From positions 62,001-126,000 of the forward strand of contig CAZJAH010000003.1 in the NCBI GenBank assembly GCA_964544155.1: DNA of 64,000 nt. Direction: 5' to 3'. Below, piece after piece: positions 36,018 through 45,418 of this stretch (the first letter of the stretch is position 1; each line of letters opens with the position of its first letter). This DNA is from CAZJAH01 sp964544155 (GTDB lineage Bacteria > Bacteroidota > Ignavibacteria > Kapaibacteriales > UBA2268). The position numbers and the translations under genes were made by a program. Under the pieces are notes generated by a model that saw nothing but the letters and a program-made list of their open reading frames with translations, had not been told where the DNA came from and did not search any database.

Positions 36018-37675
36018 ACTTCACCTCCTTCATTAACTTCATTTTCTTTATCCTGATTGCTTTTTTTGCCGAATGCCCTTAGCATTCCGTGAGTAAATAC
36101 TCCTGCCAGTGCCAGCCCGATAAGTATTATTCCGAGAGTATCAACAATATTGTGATCCCTGGCCGGCATATAAAAACCCGTCAGATTCTTAAGCCTGCTG
36201 TCATTCCTGGAATGGCAGTCTTCGCATTGCAGTGATTCTTCCTTTGGTGCTACCATGTGAGAAATAACCCAGTACATTTCTGTTTCGATGAATTCATACT
36301 TGCCGCTATAAGGGGCGCCTGCATAATCCATGCCGGCTTTAATTGCCACTTGCCAGTCGAAAGTCTTCCAGTAAGCGCCTTCTTCCTTTTTGCCGAACAG
36401 CTTTGGAACAACAAAAGTCTTATTGACAGGATCATAAGGCTGAATGCCCCTATGAACTTTAAAAGGCATGATCTTTGAGTCCGGATCATTGTAGTGGCCT
36501 GTAAGCCTGTTCATTTGCACAGGCAGCTTAGAGTCGTCAATCTTAGATTCCAGCAGCGTAGCTTCGATGGCGCCGTTATACCAGTAATACTCCGGTTCAA
36601 TCCTCTGTGCCCATTCGAATTCCCCTTTTTTGCTGTCATAAGTAATTTCGCCCTGTTCATTCATAATGACAAGCGGTTTGCCGTCATCGCCTTTCTTGCC
36701 GGCTTTTGACCAGTCCCACCACATTTTTGTGGGGTTACCTTTTGCCATGATCGGAATATGACAGGACTGACAGGCCACTTTGTCTGTGTGGTGGTTCAGC
36801 TTGGCTAAATCATGCGGTTCCTCACTGTGGCATGATTCGCATAGTATTCTATTTTCGTCAATAGTCATGAGGTGGAAATCATTGTCCTCAGTCGCGGGTG
36901 AGGTATAGCACCTTCCTGATATTTTATGTGCCTTTGTAGTATGGCATGTTGTACAATCAAAGTTTAGGCCGTTAGAAGCCATGTGTACATCAATCGATTC
37001 ATCACAGTCATTCATTATGACGTCCAGGTCTCCGTGCTTGACCTTATTTCCGCCGCCGCCGAAATAATGGCAGGTTCCGCAATTATTTCTTTTTGGCTTA
37101 CCGACATTCTGCGCGATTTTGTTCCAGTCCGGAGGATAGAACCACTTTTGCGAGCTCGGGAAGAAAGTGGTATCCTTTACCGGGTACCCGGCGCCGGTAG
37201 GGAATTTTTTGTATGAGCCGGTTTGGTCATGGCATACAAAGCAATCGACATTTCTTTCGGAAGTAAAATCGAAAGTGGAATCTTTCCAGCCGAATCCCGC
37301 ATGGCAGCTTGTACACCGGGGTTCATTAGATTGAAGGCCCATGCAGAAGTTATTGATGACAGTCACCTTACCTAGGGTATTATCCTTCACTTTGGCTTTG
37401 GGGCAGACCCAGGTCCAATGAATAGTATTGTGTACCTGCTTAGCGGCTTCGGTGTGGCACTTTAGGCATTGATCGACAACTTCCTCCGCTGAACTGAACT
37501 CCTGCTGCAGCTCAGGGAATCGGCTGTGATCCGCGGTAGTAGTCTTTGCCGTATCAGGATCAGTATATGCTTTGGTGCTTTGTATAGCTGCGGAATTTTC
37601 ATCCGATTGCATTAAGCTAAAAGTAACAAATGTAATCAAGGCGACAAAGGAAAAAAACAGGAAGATTTTTTTCAT
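36014..37675 (-). CDS. Octaheme c-type cytochrome, tetrathionate reductase (OTR) family
   Basis: The 553-residue protein has a signal sequence (IFLFFSFVALITFVTFSLM) and exactly eight CxxCH heme sites at residues 70, 121, 145, 199, 241, 279, 302 and 484. The HWTWVCPKAKV segment (86-96), where a Lys can ligate the active-site heme, matches the OTR family. Shewanella OTR reduces tetrathionate, nitrite and hydroxylamine in vitro. A C-terminal helix (about 510-531) anchors this copy to the membrane. AGGA precedes the ATG. Translational overlap with a cytochrome b indicates a quinone-linked respiratory complex. The physiological substrate is unknown. Confidence 0.92.
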   Translation of the reverse strand: MKKIFLFFSFVALITFVTFSLMQSDENSAAIQSTKAYTDPDTAKTTTADHSRFPELQQEFSSAEEVVDQCLKCHTEAAKQVHNTIHWTWVCPKAKVKDNTLGKVTVINNFCMGLQSNEPRCTSCHAGFGWKDSTFDFTSERNVDCFVCHDQTGSYKKFPTGAGYPVKDTTFFPSSQKWFYPPDWNKIAQNVGKPKRNNCGTCHYFGGGGNKVKHGDLDVIMNDCDESIDVHMASNGLNFDCTTCHTTKAHKISGRCYTSPATEDNDFHLMTIDENRILCESCHSEEPHDLAKLNHHTDKVACQSCHIPIMAKGNPTKMWWDWSKAGKKGDDGKPLVIMNEQGEITYDSKKGEFEWAQRIEPEYYWYNGAIEATLLESKIDDSKLPVQMNRLTGHYNDPDSKIMPFKVHRGIQPYDPVNKTFVVPKLFGKKEEGAYWKTFDWQVAIKAGMDYAGAPYSGKYEFIETEMYWVISHMVAPKEESLQCEDCHSRNDSRLKNLTGFYMPARDHNIVDTLGIILIGLALAGVFTHGMLRAFGKKSNQDKENEVNEGGEV

Positions 37676-37892
37676 GTTATATTCCTAATTAATGATAAAA
37701 AAGCTATGAATAAATCTATAATAAATGATATTTTATGATTAATTTAAATTCCAAATATTAATAATTCCAATATATTCTTAATAAGCAATATAGCTATGTT
37801 CTTATATCAATAAAAATTAAATGTTCCTAATAGTTTAGTATATTAAAAAAAATGAAAAATAATTCAGTCAGAATTTCAGATTTCGGGTGGTA

Positions 37893-39818
37893 ATGCTTAA
37901 GCTTTTACCCGTTATAATGCTATTATTTTCAACGGCTTACGGGCAGTATCCGGATAGGGATACCGTGCCCGGTATATTTATTGGTGAAATACTTCCTAAT
38001 GAGGCTTATCCCATATATAATTTTGGTTCCGAAAAAGATTTTATAAATATGCAGGATCATTATCGATACGATATCTTTAAACCAACTGACGCCCTGTCAT
38101 ACAAAACTGGTATTTATTCAACATCTGACTCAATGCGAAAATCAATGTTATTTATGCGCGGCTACAGCACAGAAAGCATAAAAGTGATGATAGACGGCGC
38201 TCCCATTCTACTGCCTTTTACGGGCAATTTCGATCTTTCACAGATAGCGGTAACCCCATTCAGGAAGATCAGCATTATAAAAAACCCGCGGTCGATTTAT
38301 TACGGGCCTAATTCTCCGGGCGGAGTTATAAACCTAATAAGTGATGAATTGGTTTCAGGGCTAAATACGGATATTAATATTCACGGCGGAAATAATGAAG
38401 GGTATATAAAACTTAATCATTCCGGAATATGGCGTTCTTTTTACTGGGGGTTAAGCTCAAATTACCTCACCTCTAACGGTTATGACCTCCCAAATGATTT
38501 TCCGCCCACTCCCCTGGAAGATGGTTTTAAAAGGGTAAACAGCCAGGAAGATATTTTTTCATTTTTTGTAAAAGCAGGGGTTAAAAATGAACTTTCAAAT
38601 GTTTTTCTTTCATTCCTGAACATGAATAATTCGATGGGCATACCAATAGATGTTTTTGCCGGTGAGCAGGACTACAGAAAAGTATCTGACTGGAAAAAGA
38701 ATATGTTCAATTTTTCTTTCAAATCCCAGATAACTTATTTGCTTAATTTGAACGGCAATTTCTATTACGATGATTCTTATTATTTTTCTGAATTATATGA
38801 CGATATCGGCGAACTCAACCCGGATGATGAACCTGCGGAAAGCATACAGTACAATGATTATGCATTCGGAAGCAGGATCAATACTGAAATACAGACTATA
38901 TTCTACCATCCGACCAGATTCAGCTTACAATATTTCAGAAATGTACATACCGAATTAAGACAGCTTTCTAAAAGCTATAGCAGGATTGAATCTGAAACCA
39001 TATCGCTCGGAACTGAGCAGGATTTTGCTTTTGATAAAAAAAGCGGCCTTTCTGCAGGTTTTTCTTTTGATTACATGAAAATACTATATACAGATAAAGC
39101 CTTTCCTGTTACCGGTAACAGCGCCTTTAATTATTATCTAAGCGCTTACAGACTTGTTAATGAAAAAATCAGGGTTTTCGGGTCATTTAATTCTAAAAGC
39201 AGATTCCCTACATTACTGGAATTATATTCTACCAACGGCGGAAGTTTTATTCCAAATCCGGAATTAACTCCTGAACTTAGCAATAACTTTGAATTAGGCG
39301 CAAGTATATCAATTTTGGATTTTGAATTAAACCTGACAGGATTTAAAAATAATTTAAAAGATTATATTATTCCGGAAAAAGACGGCAATAAATTCCATTA
39401 CAAAAACGAAAGCGATGTGGATATTCACGGTGTGGAAGCCCGGATTCAGTATTCTGAAAAATGGATACTATTTGAAGCTTCTTATTCATATGCAAAATCC
39501 GTAAAAAGCTCAGAAAGTAATTACGGCGAAAAACTGCCTTACCGGCCGGAACATACAGCAAAATCTCTGCTCAAAATCAATCTACCCTGGGGATCTAACA
39601 TTCAGCCGGAATTTTTCATGTATAAGGACAGGTTCGCTTATAATGATGTGAAATTAGATGACTATTTTTTAATAAACTTCAAAATATCTCAGACCCTTTT
39701 CGAGTCTAATGACATATACATCAGAATAAATAATATCACTGATGAATTGTACCAAAGCATGATAGGCTATCCCATGCCGGGATTCAGCTTTGCTGTTGGT
39801 ATTAATTTCATGTATTGA
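37893..39818 (+). CDS. TonB-dependent outer membrane receptor
   Basis: The 641-residue product has a signal peptide (MLKLLPVIMLLFSTAYGQ), then a plug domain with SMLFMRGYSTESIKVMIDGA (about residues 85-104) and RSIYYGPNSPGGVINLIS. A long beta-barrel ends in FAVGINFMY with a terminal aromatic residue. These are hallmarks of TonB-dependent receptors. There is no N-terminal carboxypeptidase-like domain and no SusD partner. The start ATG 37893 has GGGTGG directly upstream; GTG 37887 is the alternative. The transported compound cannot be told. It is divergent from the octaheme operon across a 211-bp AT-rich gap. Confidence 0.92.
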   Translation: MLKLLPVIMLLFSTAYGQYPDRDTVPGIFIGEILPNEAYPIYNFGSEKDFINMQDHYRYDIFKPTDALSYKTGIYSTSDSMRKSMLFMRGYSTESIKVMIDGAPILLPFTGNFDLSQIAVTPFRKISIIKNPRSIYYGPNSPGGVINLISDELVSGLNTDINIHGGNNEGYIKLNHSGIWRSFYWGLSSNYLTSNGYDLPNDFPPTPLEDGFKRVNSQEDIFSFFVKAGVKNELSNVFLSFLNMNNSMGIPIDVFAGEQDYRKVSDWKKNMFNFSFKSQITYLLNLNGNFYYDDSYYFSELYDDIGELNPDDEPAESIQYNDYAFGSRINTEIQTIFYHPTRFSLQYFRNVHTELRQLSKSYSRIESETISLGTEQDFAFDKKSGLSAGFSFDYMKILYTDKAFPVTGNSAFNYYLSAYRLVNEKIRVFGSFNSKSRFPTLLELYSTNGGSFIPNPELTPELSNNFELGASISILDFELNLTGFKNNLKDYIIPEKDGNKFHYKNESDVDIHGVEARIQYSEKWILFEASYSYAKSVKSSESNYGEKLPYRPEHTAKSLLKINLPWGSNIQPEFFMYKDRFAYNDVKLDDYFLINFKISQTLFESNDIYIRINNITDELYQSMIGYPMPGFSFAVGINFMY

Positions 39819-39848
39819 TAATTCATATACAGTTAAACGGGAGGCTCG

Positions 39849-40208
39849 ATGCCAAAAATAACTCATTTTGAAATTGCCACTAATGAACCTGAAATGTCTA
39901 AAAGATTCTATGAAGAAGTATTCGGATGGAAAATTAAAAGATGGGAAGGCCCTGCCGATTATTGGCTTATTGATACCGGCCAAAGCGATTCCGGCTCTAA
40001 AGTAACCGGTGGTATATTCAAACCGATTAATGACGTTAAGGGTATGGTTGTCAGTATTCAGGTAGACAGCATCGAAGACTACAGGAAAAAAATTGAGGAT
40101 GCCGGCGGTAAATCCCTTACCGATATAATGCACGTGGAAAATGTAGGCTACGTGATGTATTGCAGAGATACTACGGGAAATGTCTTTGGCATAACCGAAT
40201 TTAAATAA
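39849..40208 (+). CDS. VOC (glyoxalase/bleomycin resistance) family protein
   Basis: This 119-residue single-module VOC protein starts PKITHFEIATNEPEMSKRFYEEVFGWKI and ends YCRDTTGNVFGITEFK. Metal-ligand candidates are His6 and the C-terminal Glu of GITEF. A strong GGGAGG site lies upstream. It is 30 bp after the TonB receptor stop codon, so it may be co-transcribed. The substrate is unknown; small VOC proteins of this type are often annotated as hydroxylase or glyoxalase-like without evidence. Confidence 0.88.
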   Translation: MPKITHFEIATNEPEMSKRFYEEVFGWKIKRWEGPADYWLIDTGQSDSGSKVTGGIFKPINDVKGMVVSIQVDSIEDYRKKIEDAGGKSLTDIMHVENVGYVMYCRDTTGNVFGITEFK

Positions 40209-40348
40209 TATTTGCTTATATGAAGATAAATGTATTATTTAATCTTATGGCCGATGGCGAGTTGATCAAAGACTATCCGTTTTTTAAAAAATCATTTGCT
40301 CTGTGGAACGTTTATTAACTGAAATTTGTTTTAAATCGATTGTCAGTG

Positions 40349-41059
40349 ATGGAAAAAATTATTCACCGGGCGGAAGAGAGAGGCCATGCTGACCACGGCT
40401 GGCTCAATACTTATTATTCTTTCAGTTTCGCGTCTTATCAAAATCCTGAAAAAATGAACTTCGGACTGCTCAGAGTTATCAACGATGATATCATCGCGGC
40501 GGGGGGAGGATTTGATACTCATCCACATAAAAATATGGAGATAATCACCATTCCCCTGCAAGGCGCTCTTGAGCACAAGGATAACACAGGAGGCGGAGGC
40601 GTTATTCGCGCGGGAGATATACAGGTAATGTCGGCCGGAAGCGGAATACTTCACTCTGAATTCAATCCCTCAGAAGACGAGCCGGTAAACCTGCTGCAGA
40701 TATGGATTTTTCCAAAAAATCAAAATATCAGCCCCAGGTATGACCAAAGACGTTTCGATCCGGATGAATTTACAGGTAAATTCCGTACTGTGGTTTCCCC
40801 TCTGCCGGGCAAGGGCCATCTATGGATCAACCAGGACGCTTATATTTCGCTTGCCAAAACCAAAGAAGAATCCGAGCTTGTATACCAAATCAATAAAGTT
40901 GGCAATGGGGTATATTTGTTTCTGATCGAAGGCGAAATGAGCACCGCGAACGAGGAGCTTAACAAAAGAGATGCCATTGGCCTCTACGACGTGAATAATA
41001 TCAATCTTGGCCTTTCCGAAGGCGCGCATGTACTGGCAATTGAAGTACCTATGGAATAA
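40349..41059 (+). CDS. Pirin family protein
   Basis: This 236-residue bicupin is from the pirin/YhaK family, some members of which have quercetin 2,3-dioxygenase activity. Metal ligands are visible in FDTHPHKNMEIITIPLQGAL, followed by EHKDN and an SAGSGILHSEFNPS motif. ATG 40349 is preferred; the frame also opens at TTG 40340 three codons earlier. It sits between the VOC gene and the VWA membrane protein, 15 bp before the latter. Confidence 0.92.
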   Translation: MEKIIHRAEERGHADHGWLNTYYSFSFASYQNPEKMNFGLLRVINDDIIAAGGGFDTHPHKNMEIITIPLQGALEHKDNTGGGGVIRAGDIQVMSAGSGILHSEFNPSEDEPVNLLQIWIFPKNQNISPRYDQRRFDPDEFTGKFRTVVSPLPGKGHLWINQDAYISLAKTKEESELVYQINKVGNGVYLFLIEGEMSTANEELNKRDAIGLYDVNNINLGLSEGAHVLAIEVPME

Positions 41060-41074
41060 TAAGAAAATCATATC

Positions 41075-43243
41075 ATGAATAGTTTATCTTTCGGACTCGC
41101 CGGCAGCTGGTGGTTTTTAATTCTCTTAGCATTGATCGGAATAGCGCTTGCCCTTTTTTCATATAGGAAAACGGTTCCGCCGGTATCCGGCTTTATGAGG
41201 ATATTGCTTACATCACTAAGGTCGATCGGCATAATACTATTGCTTTTTGCGCTGTTCGAGCCGGTTATGAATTTTATCAAAGGCAGCGAAAAACCGCCTT
41301 CTGTAGCGATTTTATATGATAATTCCATATCCGCCGGGCTTAGGGACGCCTCAGGCGAGCGCTCAGAGATTTACAAAAATGCTCTGGAAGAATTCGGCAG
41401 AGATAATTTTGAATCTAAAAAGGAAATTCTTTTTTCAGATGAAATCAGCATTATAGAAGCTTTTCATCCTGACAGCATTGATTTCACAGGCCAGATGACA
41501 GACATTGCGAGCGCCGTCAGTTCCGCCTCAAGATTATCCCGCGATGAGAATTTAAGGGCGGCAGTGCTTTTCAGCGACGGATCATTCAATAGCGGCGATA
41601 ATCCTCTGTACAATGCTGAATCTTTCGGCAAGCCTTTGTACATAGTAGGCATTGGCGATACTAACAGGCCTGTGGATATTGCCGTCAGGTCGATAATAAC
41701 TAATGAAATAGCCTACATAGATAATCCCGTGCCCGTAAATGTGAATTTAAATTCTTCGGGTATAGAAGGCAGCTTTTCAGTAAAAATGCTGGATAACGGC
41801 AAGGAAGTTAATAAGCAGGAAGTGGAAATCACTCCCGGAAAACAGGATTACACACTTGTATTCAGTTATACTCCTAAAGAAGAGGGTGTAAGAAAAATCG
41901 ATATAAAAGCCGAAGAACTCGAAGATGAAATAACTTACAAAAATAATATCGCTTCGGAATTTATACGCGTAAAGAAGAATAAGCGCAGGATTGCTATTTT
42001 CGGCGGCGCGCCGTCATCAGATATTTCTTTCCTGAAGCAGGAATTGACTAAGGAGAAAAATCTGGGTATAGATGAATACATCCAGAAGAAAAATGCTGAA
42101 TTCTATAATGAACCTACACAGAGGCAGCTTGACGAAGCAGAGATAATCATTTTGGCAGGATTCCCGATCAGTTCTACACCGGCCAATGTAATGGATATGA
42201 TCGAAAACGAACTCCGCAAAGGCAAGCCCCTTATGTTTATTCCTTCAGGCGACCTTGACTATAAGAAGCTTAACAGGATAGAGGATTATCTGCCCTTTAC
42301 CGTGCTGTCTTCAGGGCAAAAAGAACTGAATGTTTCCCCGTTTACAGATAGGCCGGAGATAAACCATCCACTAATGAAAATAGAAGGCACTGATGAAGAT
42401 GTTGAAATATGGAATAATCAGCCACCGGTATTCAAAACCGAGACATTTGTAAGAGTAAAGCCCGGAGCTGAAGTCCTAATGAGTTATAAGTTGAACGGTG
42501 TGGAAATGGATGACCCGCTTCTAACATCGAGCGCGATAGGCAATAACAAAACTATGGCTTTCTTAGGATACGGCCTGTACAGGTGGAAACTGCTGGGGTA
42601 CGCTCCCGAATCTGCAAGAGGAAATACCGAAGCAGTGGATGTATATTCAAAAATAATATCCAATTCCCTGCGGTGGCTCTCTGTTAGAGAAACCGGCAAA
42701 ACCACGAGGGTAAAGCCTGTTAAAGATCTGTTCGCTAAAAATGAATTGATCGAATTTACCGGTCAGGTTTACGATGCCGCTCTAAGGCCTATTAACGACG
42801 CCGTGATAAATGTTACTATCAGAGGCGCTGAGCTGAGCAATGAAATTACACTAAGCCCCATTGGCAACGGACGTTACTATGCATCTATGGAAGGGCTTCC
42901 CGAGGGTGAGTACAGCTTTGAGGCCACAATCATTCAGCAGGGTAAAGTAATCGGCACTGATGACGGCAGATTTACCGTTGGTGATCTTTCAATAGAGTAC
43001 AGCGACCTGACTATGAACATCAGCATGCTCAGAATGATGGCCGAAAGAACAGGGGGTAAGTTCTACCTTGCTTCAGAGGCCCGACAAGCCGCCACTGACA
43101 TTTTGGCCAATCCGGGATTTCAGCCACGAGCCGTTACTCAGAGAACTGAATTCGCCCTGTGGAATAACCCCTGGCTGCTGGTGCTTTCGATCTTAGCTTT
43201 TGCCGGAGAATGGATAATAAGAAAACGACTTGGAATGGTATAA
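41075..43243 (+). CDS. Membrane protein with VWA-like and class I glutamine amidotransferase-like regions
   Basis: The 722-residue protein has two N-terminal helices (WWFLILLALIGIALALFSY and LRSIGIILLLFALFEPV). A von Willebrand A-like domain follows: VAILYDNSISAG gives the DxSxS metal site near residue 81, and AVLFSDGS comes later. A middle region (RRIAIFGGAPSSDISFLK, IIILAGFPISS) resembles the glutamine-amidotransferase-like fold often found in these proteins. A beta-sandwich region comes next, with a C-terminal helix (WLLVLSILAFAGEWIIRKR). This layout matches BatA-like/DUF4159-type membrane proteins common in Bacteroidota. No MoxR ATPase or DUF58 partner is adjacent. Confidence 0.8.
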   Translation: MNSLSFGLAGSWWFLILLALIGIALALFSYRKTVPPVSGFMRILLTSLRSIGIILLLFALFEPVMNFIKGSEKPPSVAILYDNSISAGLRDASGERSEIYKNALEEFGRDNFESKKEILFSDEISIIEAFHPDSIDFTGQMTDIASAVSSASRLSRDENLRAAVLFSDGSFNSGDNPLYNAESFGKPLYIVGIGDTNRPVDIAVRSIITNEIAYIDNPVPVNVNLNSSGIEGSFSVKMLDNGKEVNKQEVEITPGKQDYTLVFSYTPKEEGVRKIDIKAEELEDEITYKNNIASEFIRVKKNKRRIAIFGGAPSSDISFLKQELTKEKNLGIDEYIQKKNAEFYNEPTQRQLDEAEIIILAGFPISSTPANVMDMIENELRKGKPLMFIPSGDLDYKKLNRIEDYLPFTVLSSGQKELNVSPFTDRPEINHPLMKIEGTDEDVEIWNNQPPVFKTETFVRVKPGAEVLMSYKLNGVEMDDPLLTSSAIGNNKTMAFLGYGLYRWKLLGYAPESARGNTEAVDVYSKIISNSLRWLSVRETGKTTRVKPVKDLFAKNELIEFTGQVYDAALRPINDAVINVTIRGAELSNEITLSPIGNGRYYASMEGLPEGEYSFEATIIQQGKVIGTDDGRFTVGDLSIEYSDLTMNISMLRMMAERTGGKFYLASEARQAATDILANPGFQPRAVTQRTEFALWNNPWLLVLSILAFAGEWIIRKRLGMV

Positions 43244-43349
43244 GCTAAAGATTTTTTTTGTAATTTAGAAATAATCAGACGCTCAATTATTGAGTAAGGC
43301 ATGAATGAAATTAATGAATTAAAGATCGAGGAACAAAGGAGATAAAGTT

Positions 43350-43733
43350 ATGAAATTGTGTTTTCCGATTGTGGATAATGATGGCATGGGCAGTGAGATT
43401 TACGGGCATTTCGGTTCAGCGCCGAGATTTCTGGTTTTTAATACCGATAATGAAGAACTTAAGCTCATCGAAAACGCTAACCTGGGCCATGAGCACGGCC
43501 AGTGCAACCCCGTTGAAGCCGTAAGCGGTGAAAATATTGACGCCGTATTCGTACAGGGCATAGGCGCTAACGCGCTGGTTAGGTTAAATAACGCCGGTAT
43601 AAGAGTATTCCAGGCAGCCGAAGGAGCAATTGAAAATTCACTTATGCTTTTTAAAAACGGCCAGCTCCCGGAATACACCCTGGAGCATTCCTGTAAAGGC
43701 CACGGCCATAACGGAGGTGGCTGCTCCCATTGA
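43350..43733 (+). CDS. NifX/NifB-associated family (dinitrogenase cofactor biosynthesis-type) protein
   Basis: This 127-residue protein has the NifX-NafY fold signature: KLCFPIVDNDGMGSEIYGHF, then GSAPRFLVFNT, and GIGANALVRLNNAGIRVFQA. The C-terminus is rich in His, Cys and Gly (HSCKGHGHNGGGCSH), suggesting metal binding. No nif genes are present, and stand-alone members occur widely outside nitrogen fixers, so a nitrogenase role should not be inferred. GGAGATAAAGTT precedes the ATG. A strong terminator follows. Confidence 0.9.
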   Translation: MKLCFPIVDNDGMGSEIYGHFGSAPRFLVFNTDNEELKLIENANLGHEHGQCNPVEAVSGENIDAVFVQGIGANALVRLNNAGIRVFQAAEGAIENSLMLFKNGQLPEYTLEHSCKGHGHNGGGCSH

Positions 43734-43757
43734 TCGACATTGATTAAAAACGTCAAT

Positions 43758-43793
43758 AAAAGGCCGTATCATTATTGGTGCGGCTTTTTTTTT
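43758..43793 (+). terminator. Terminator after the NifX-like gene
   Basis: AAAGGCCG (43759-43766) pairs with CGGCTTTT (43781-43788), including one G-U pair, followed by a run of nine T in total. Confidence 0.85.
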
Positions 43794-43820
43794 AAAAAAA
43801 AGGCAGGCCAAAGCCTGCCT
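43794..43820 (-). terminator. Terminator after the ammonia-lyase gene
   Basis: A perfect 8-bp stem AGGCAGGC/GCCTGCCT (43801-43808 with 43813-43820), loop CAAA, is followed on the minus strand by seven or more T. It abuts the plus-strand terminator, so two convergent units are insulated back to back. Confidence 0.92.
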
Positions 43821-43869
43821 GATCATGTTACTTAGTTGTTTATTTGTATGTCAGTTATATTGTTTTCTT

Positions 43870-45393
43870 TTATTCTAAAGGGCCCACCGCTTTTTCTACT
43901 GCTTCGAGTATTTTGCCTGACTTCACAAGTTCTTTCATGGCGTTGTGGTCATTGTACAGCGGCCTGTCAACATCGAGGAAGTCCACATGCTCGCGGATTA
44001 TATTCTTAGCTGTCTGTACGCCTATACCCGGCTTAAAATCACGGAAATCGAGAGCCTGAGCGGCCGCCATAAATTCAATGCCAAGCACTCCGTAAGCATT
44101 ATCAAGAATCTGTCCGTTCTTGATAGCCGTATTCATACCCATGGAGACAAAGTCCTCCTGATCCGCGGCAGCGGGTATGGACTGAATCGAGGCCGGGGTT
44201 GAAAGTATTCTCTGCTCGACTATTAGGGAATCCGCTGTATACTGGCTGAGCATAAGCCCTGAGAACATACCAGCGCCTTTTGTTAAAAATGAAGGCAGGC
44301 CCACGCTTAGCGCGGGATTGAGCAGCCTGTTGAGCCTTCTTTCTGAAAGAACGCATACCATGGTCAGCGATACGCCTGCCATATCCATAGGCAGTGATAC
44401 CGGAGTACCCTGGAAGTTCGCTCCTGTAAGGGTCAGATCGTCATCAGGCAGGAATATCGGATTATCGCCGACACCGTTAAGCTCTATCTCAACCTGTTCA
44501 CGGCAATAGCGCAGCGCGTCATGAGCAGCGCCGATCACCTGAGGCGTGGAACGCATGGAATACGCGTCCTGAACCTTTGTTTTCATTTTGCCCGTAAGCA
44601 GGTCACTTCCTTCGATACACTTGCGGATAGCCGTCGAGCTTCTTATGGCGCCGCTGAATCCGCGAAGCTGATGCAGGCGGACGTCATAGGGCTTCATGTT
44701 AGCAAGCAGTGCTTCCAGTGACATCGCCGCGGCTATCTCTGCCATTTTCAGCAGTTTGTTAAAATCATGCAGATGTATGGCGCTCATGGCGGTCAGAAGG
44801 TTTGAGCCGTTAATAGCCGCTAGGCCGTCTCGAGCTTTCAGGCCCGGAATCTTAATACCGGCTTTTTCCATACCTGCTTTGGCAGGCATTCTTTCGCCCT
44901 GATAGAAAACCTCGCCTTCACCCATAAGAGTAAGTGCCGCCTGTGACATCGGGGCTAAGTCGCCGCAGGCGCCTACTGAGCCTTTTTGGCATACAACAGG
45001 TGTAACGCCCTTATTCAGCATCTCGATATAAGTTTTTGTGATCTCCGGGCGGCATCCTGAATGGCCGTGAGCGTGTACGTTTATTCTGCCCGCGAGCGCG
45101 CCGCGGACGTATTCTTCAATCGCGGGTTCGCCAATACCGGCCGCGTGGTTGTAAATAAGGTATTTCTGAAATTCCTTTATCTGCTCGTCAGTAAGTACTA
45201 TTTCGGAAAATTCTCCGATACCGGTGTTTACGCCGTACATAATTTCGCCCTGCTCAATTTTCCTTTCGAGCATGGTACGGCATTTTTTAATTCTTTCAAC
45301 GGCATCATCGGGCAGGCTTACCTGCTGCCTGTGCCTGGCGATGCTGACGAGTTTATCTATGGTTAGTCCGCTTCCTTTTAATTCTATTGCCAT
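43870..45393 (-). CDS. hutH: Histidine ammonia-lyase-like MIO enzyme with Ala-Cys-Gly triad
   Basis: This 507-residue product of the HAL/PAL/TAL family would eliminate ammonia from an aromatic amino acid, most likely histidine, giving urocanate. Start ATG 45393 has AGGAGG 4 nt upstream. Numbering matches Pseudomonas HutH: Tyr53 in YGVNTGIG, His83 in YNHAAG (histidase-like), and the MIO site at GSVGACGDLAP (142-144). The usual Ser143 is Cys here. Gln in TPQVIGA and Glu in DQEDFVSMG are kept. No hutU, hutI or hutG is nearby. It follows pta by 25 bp, so it may share the ackA-pta transcript. Substrate therefore remains tentative. Confidence 0.85.
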   Translation of the reverse strand: MAIELKGSGLTIDKLVSIARHRQQVSLPDDAVERIKKCRTMLERKIEQGEIMYGVNTGIGEFSEIVLTDEQIKEFQKYLIYNHAAGIGEPAIEEYVRGALAGRINVHAHGHSGCRPEITKTYIEMLNKGVTPVVCQKGSVGACGDLAPMSQAALTLMGEGEVFYQGERMPAKAGMEKAGIKIPGLKARDGLAAINGSNLLTAMSAIHLHDFNKLLKMAEIAAAMSLEALLANMKPYDVRLHQLRGFSGAIRSSTAIRKCIEGSDLLTGKMKTKVQDAYSMRSTPQVIGAAHDALRYCREQVEIELNGVGDNPIFLPDDDLTLTGANFQGTPVSLPMDMAGVSLTMVCVLSERRLNRLLNPALSVGLPSFLTKGAGMFSGLMLSQYTADSLIVEQRILSTPASIQSIPAAADQEDFVSMGMNTAIKNGQILDNAYGVLGIEFMAAAQALDFRDFKPGIGVQTAKNIIREHVDFLDVDRPLYNDHNAMKELVKSGKILEAVEKAVGPLE

Positions 45394-45418
45394 TATTCCT
45401 CCTATAATTTTCAAACTT

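Noticed and set aside
40220..40318. 32-codon small open frame between the VOC and pirin genes
   Set aside because: No Shine-Dalgarno, no conserved feature, and chance occurrence is likely at this length.
43350..43733. Evidence for nitrogen fixation
   Set aside because: A single NifX-like protein without any nif structural or assembly gene does not support it.
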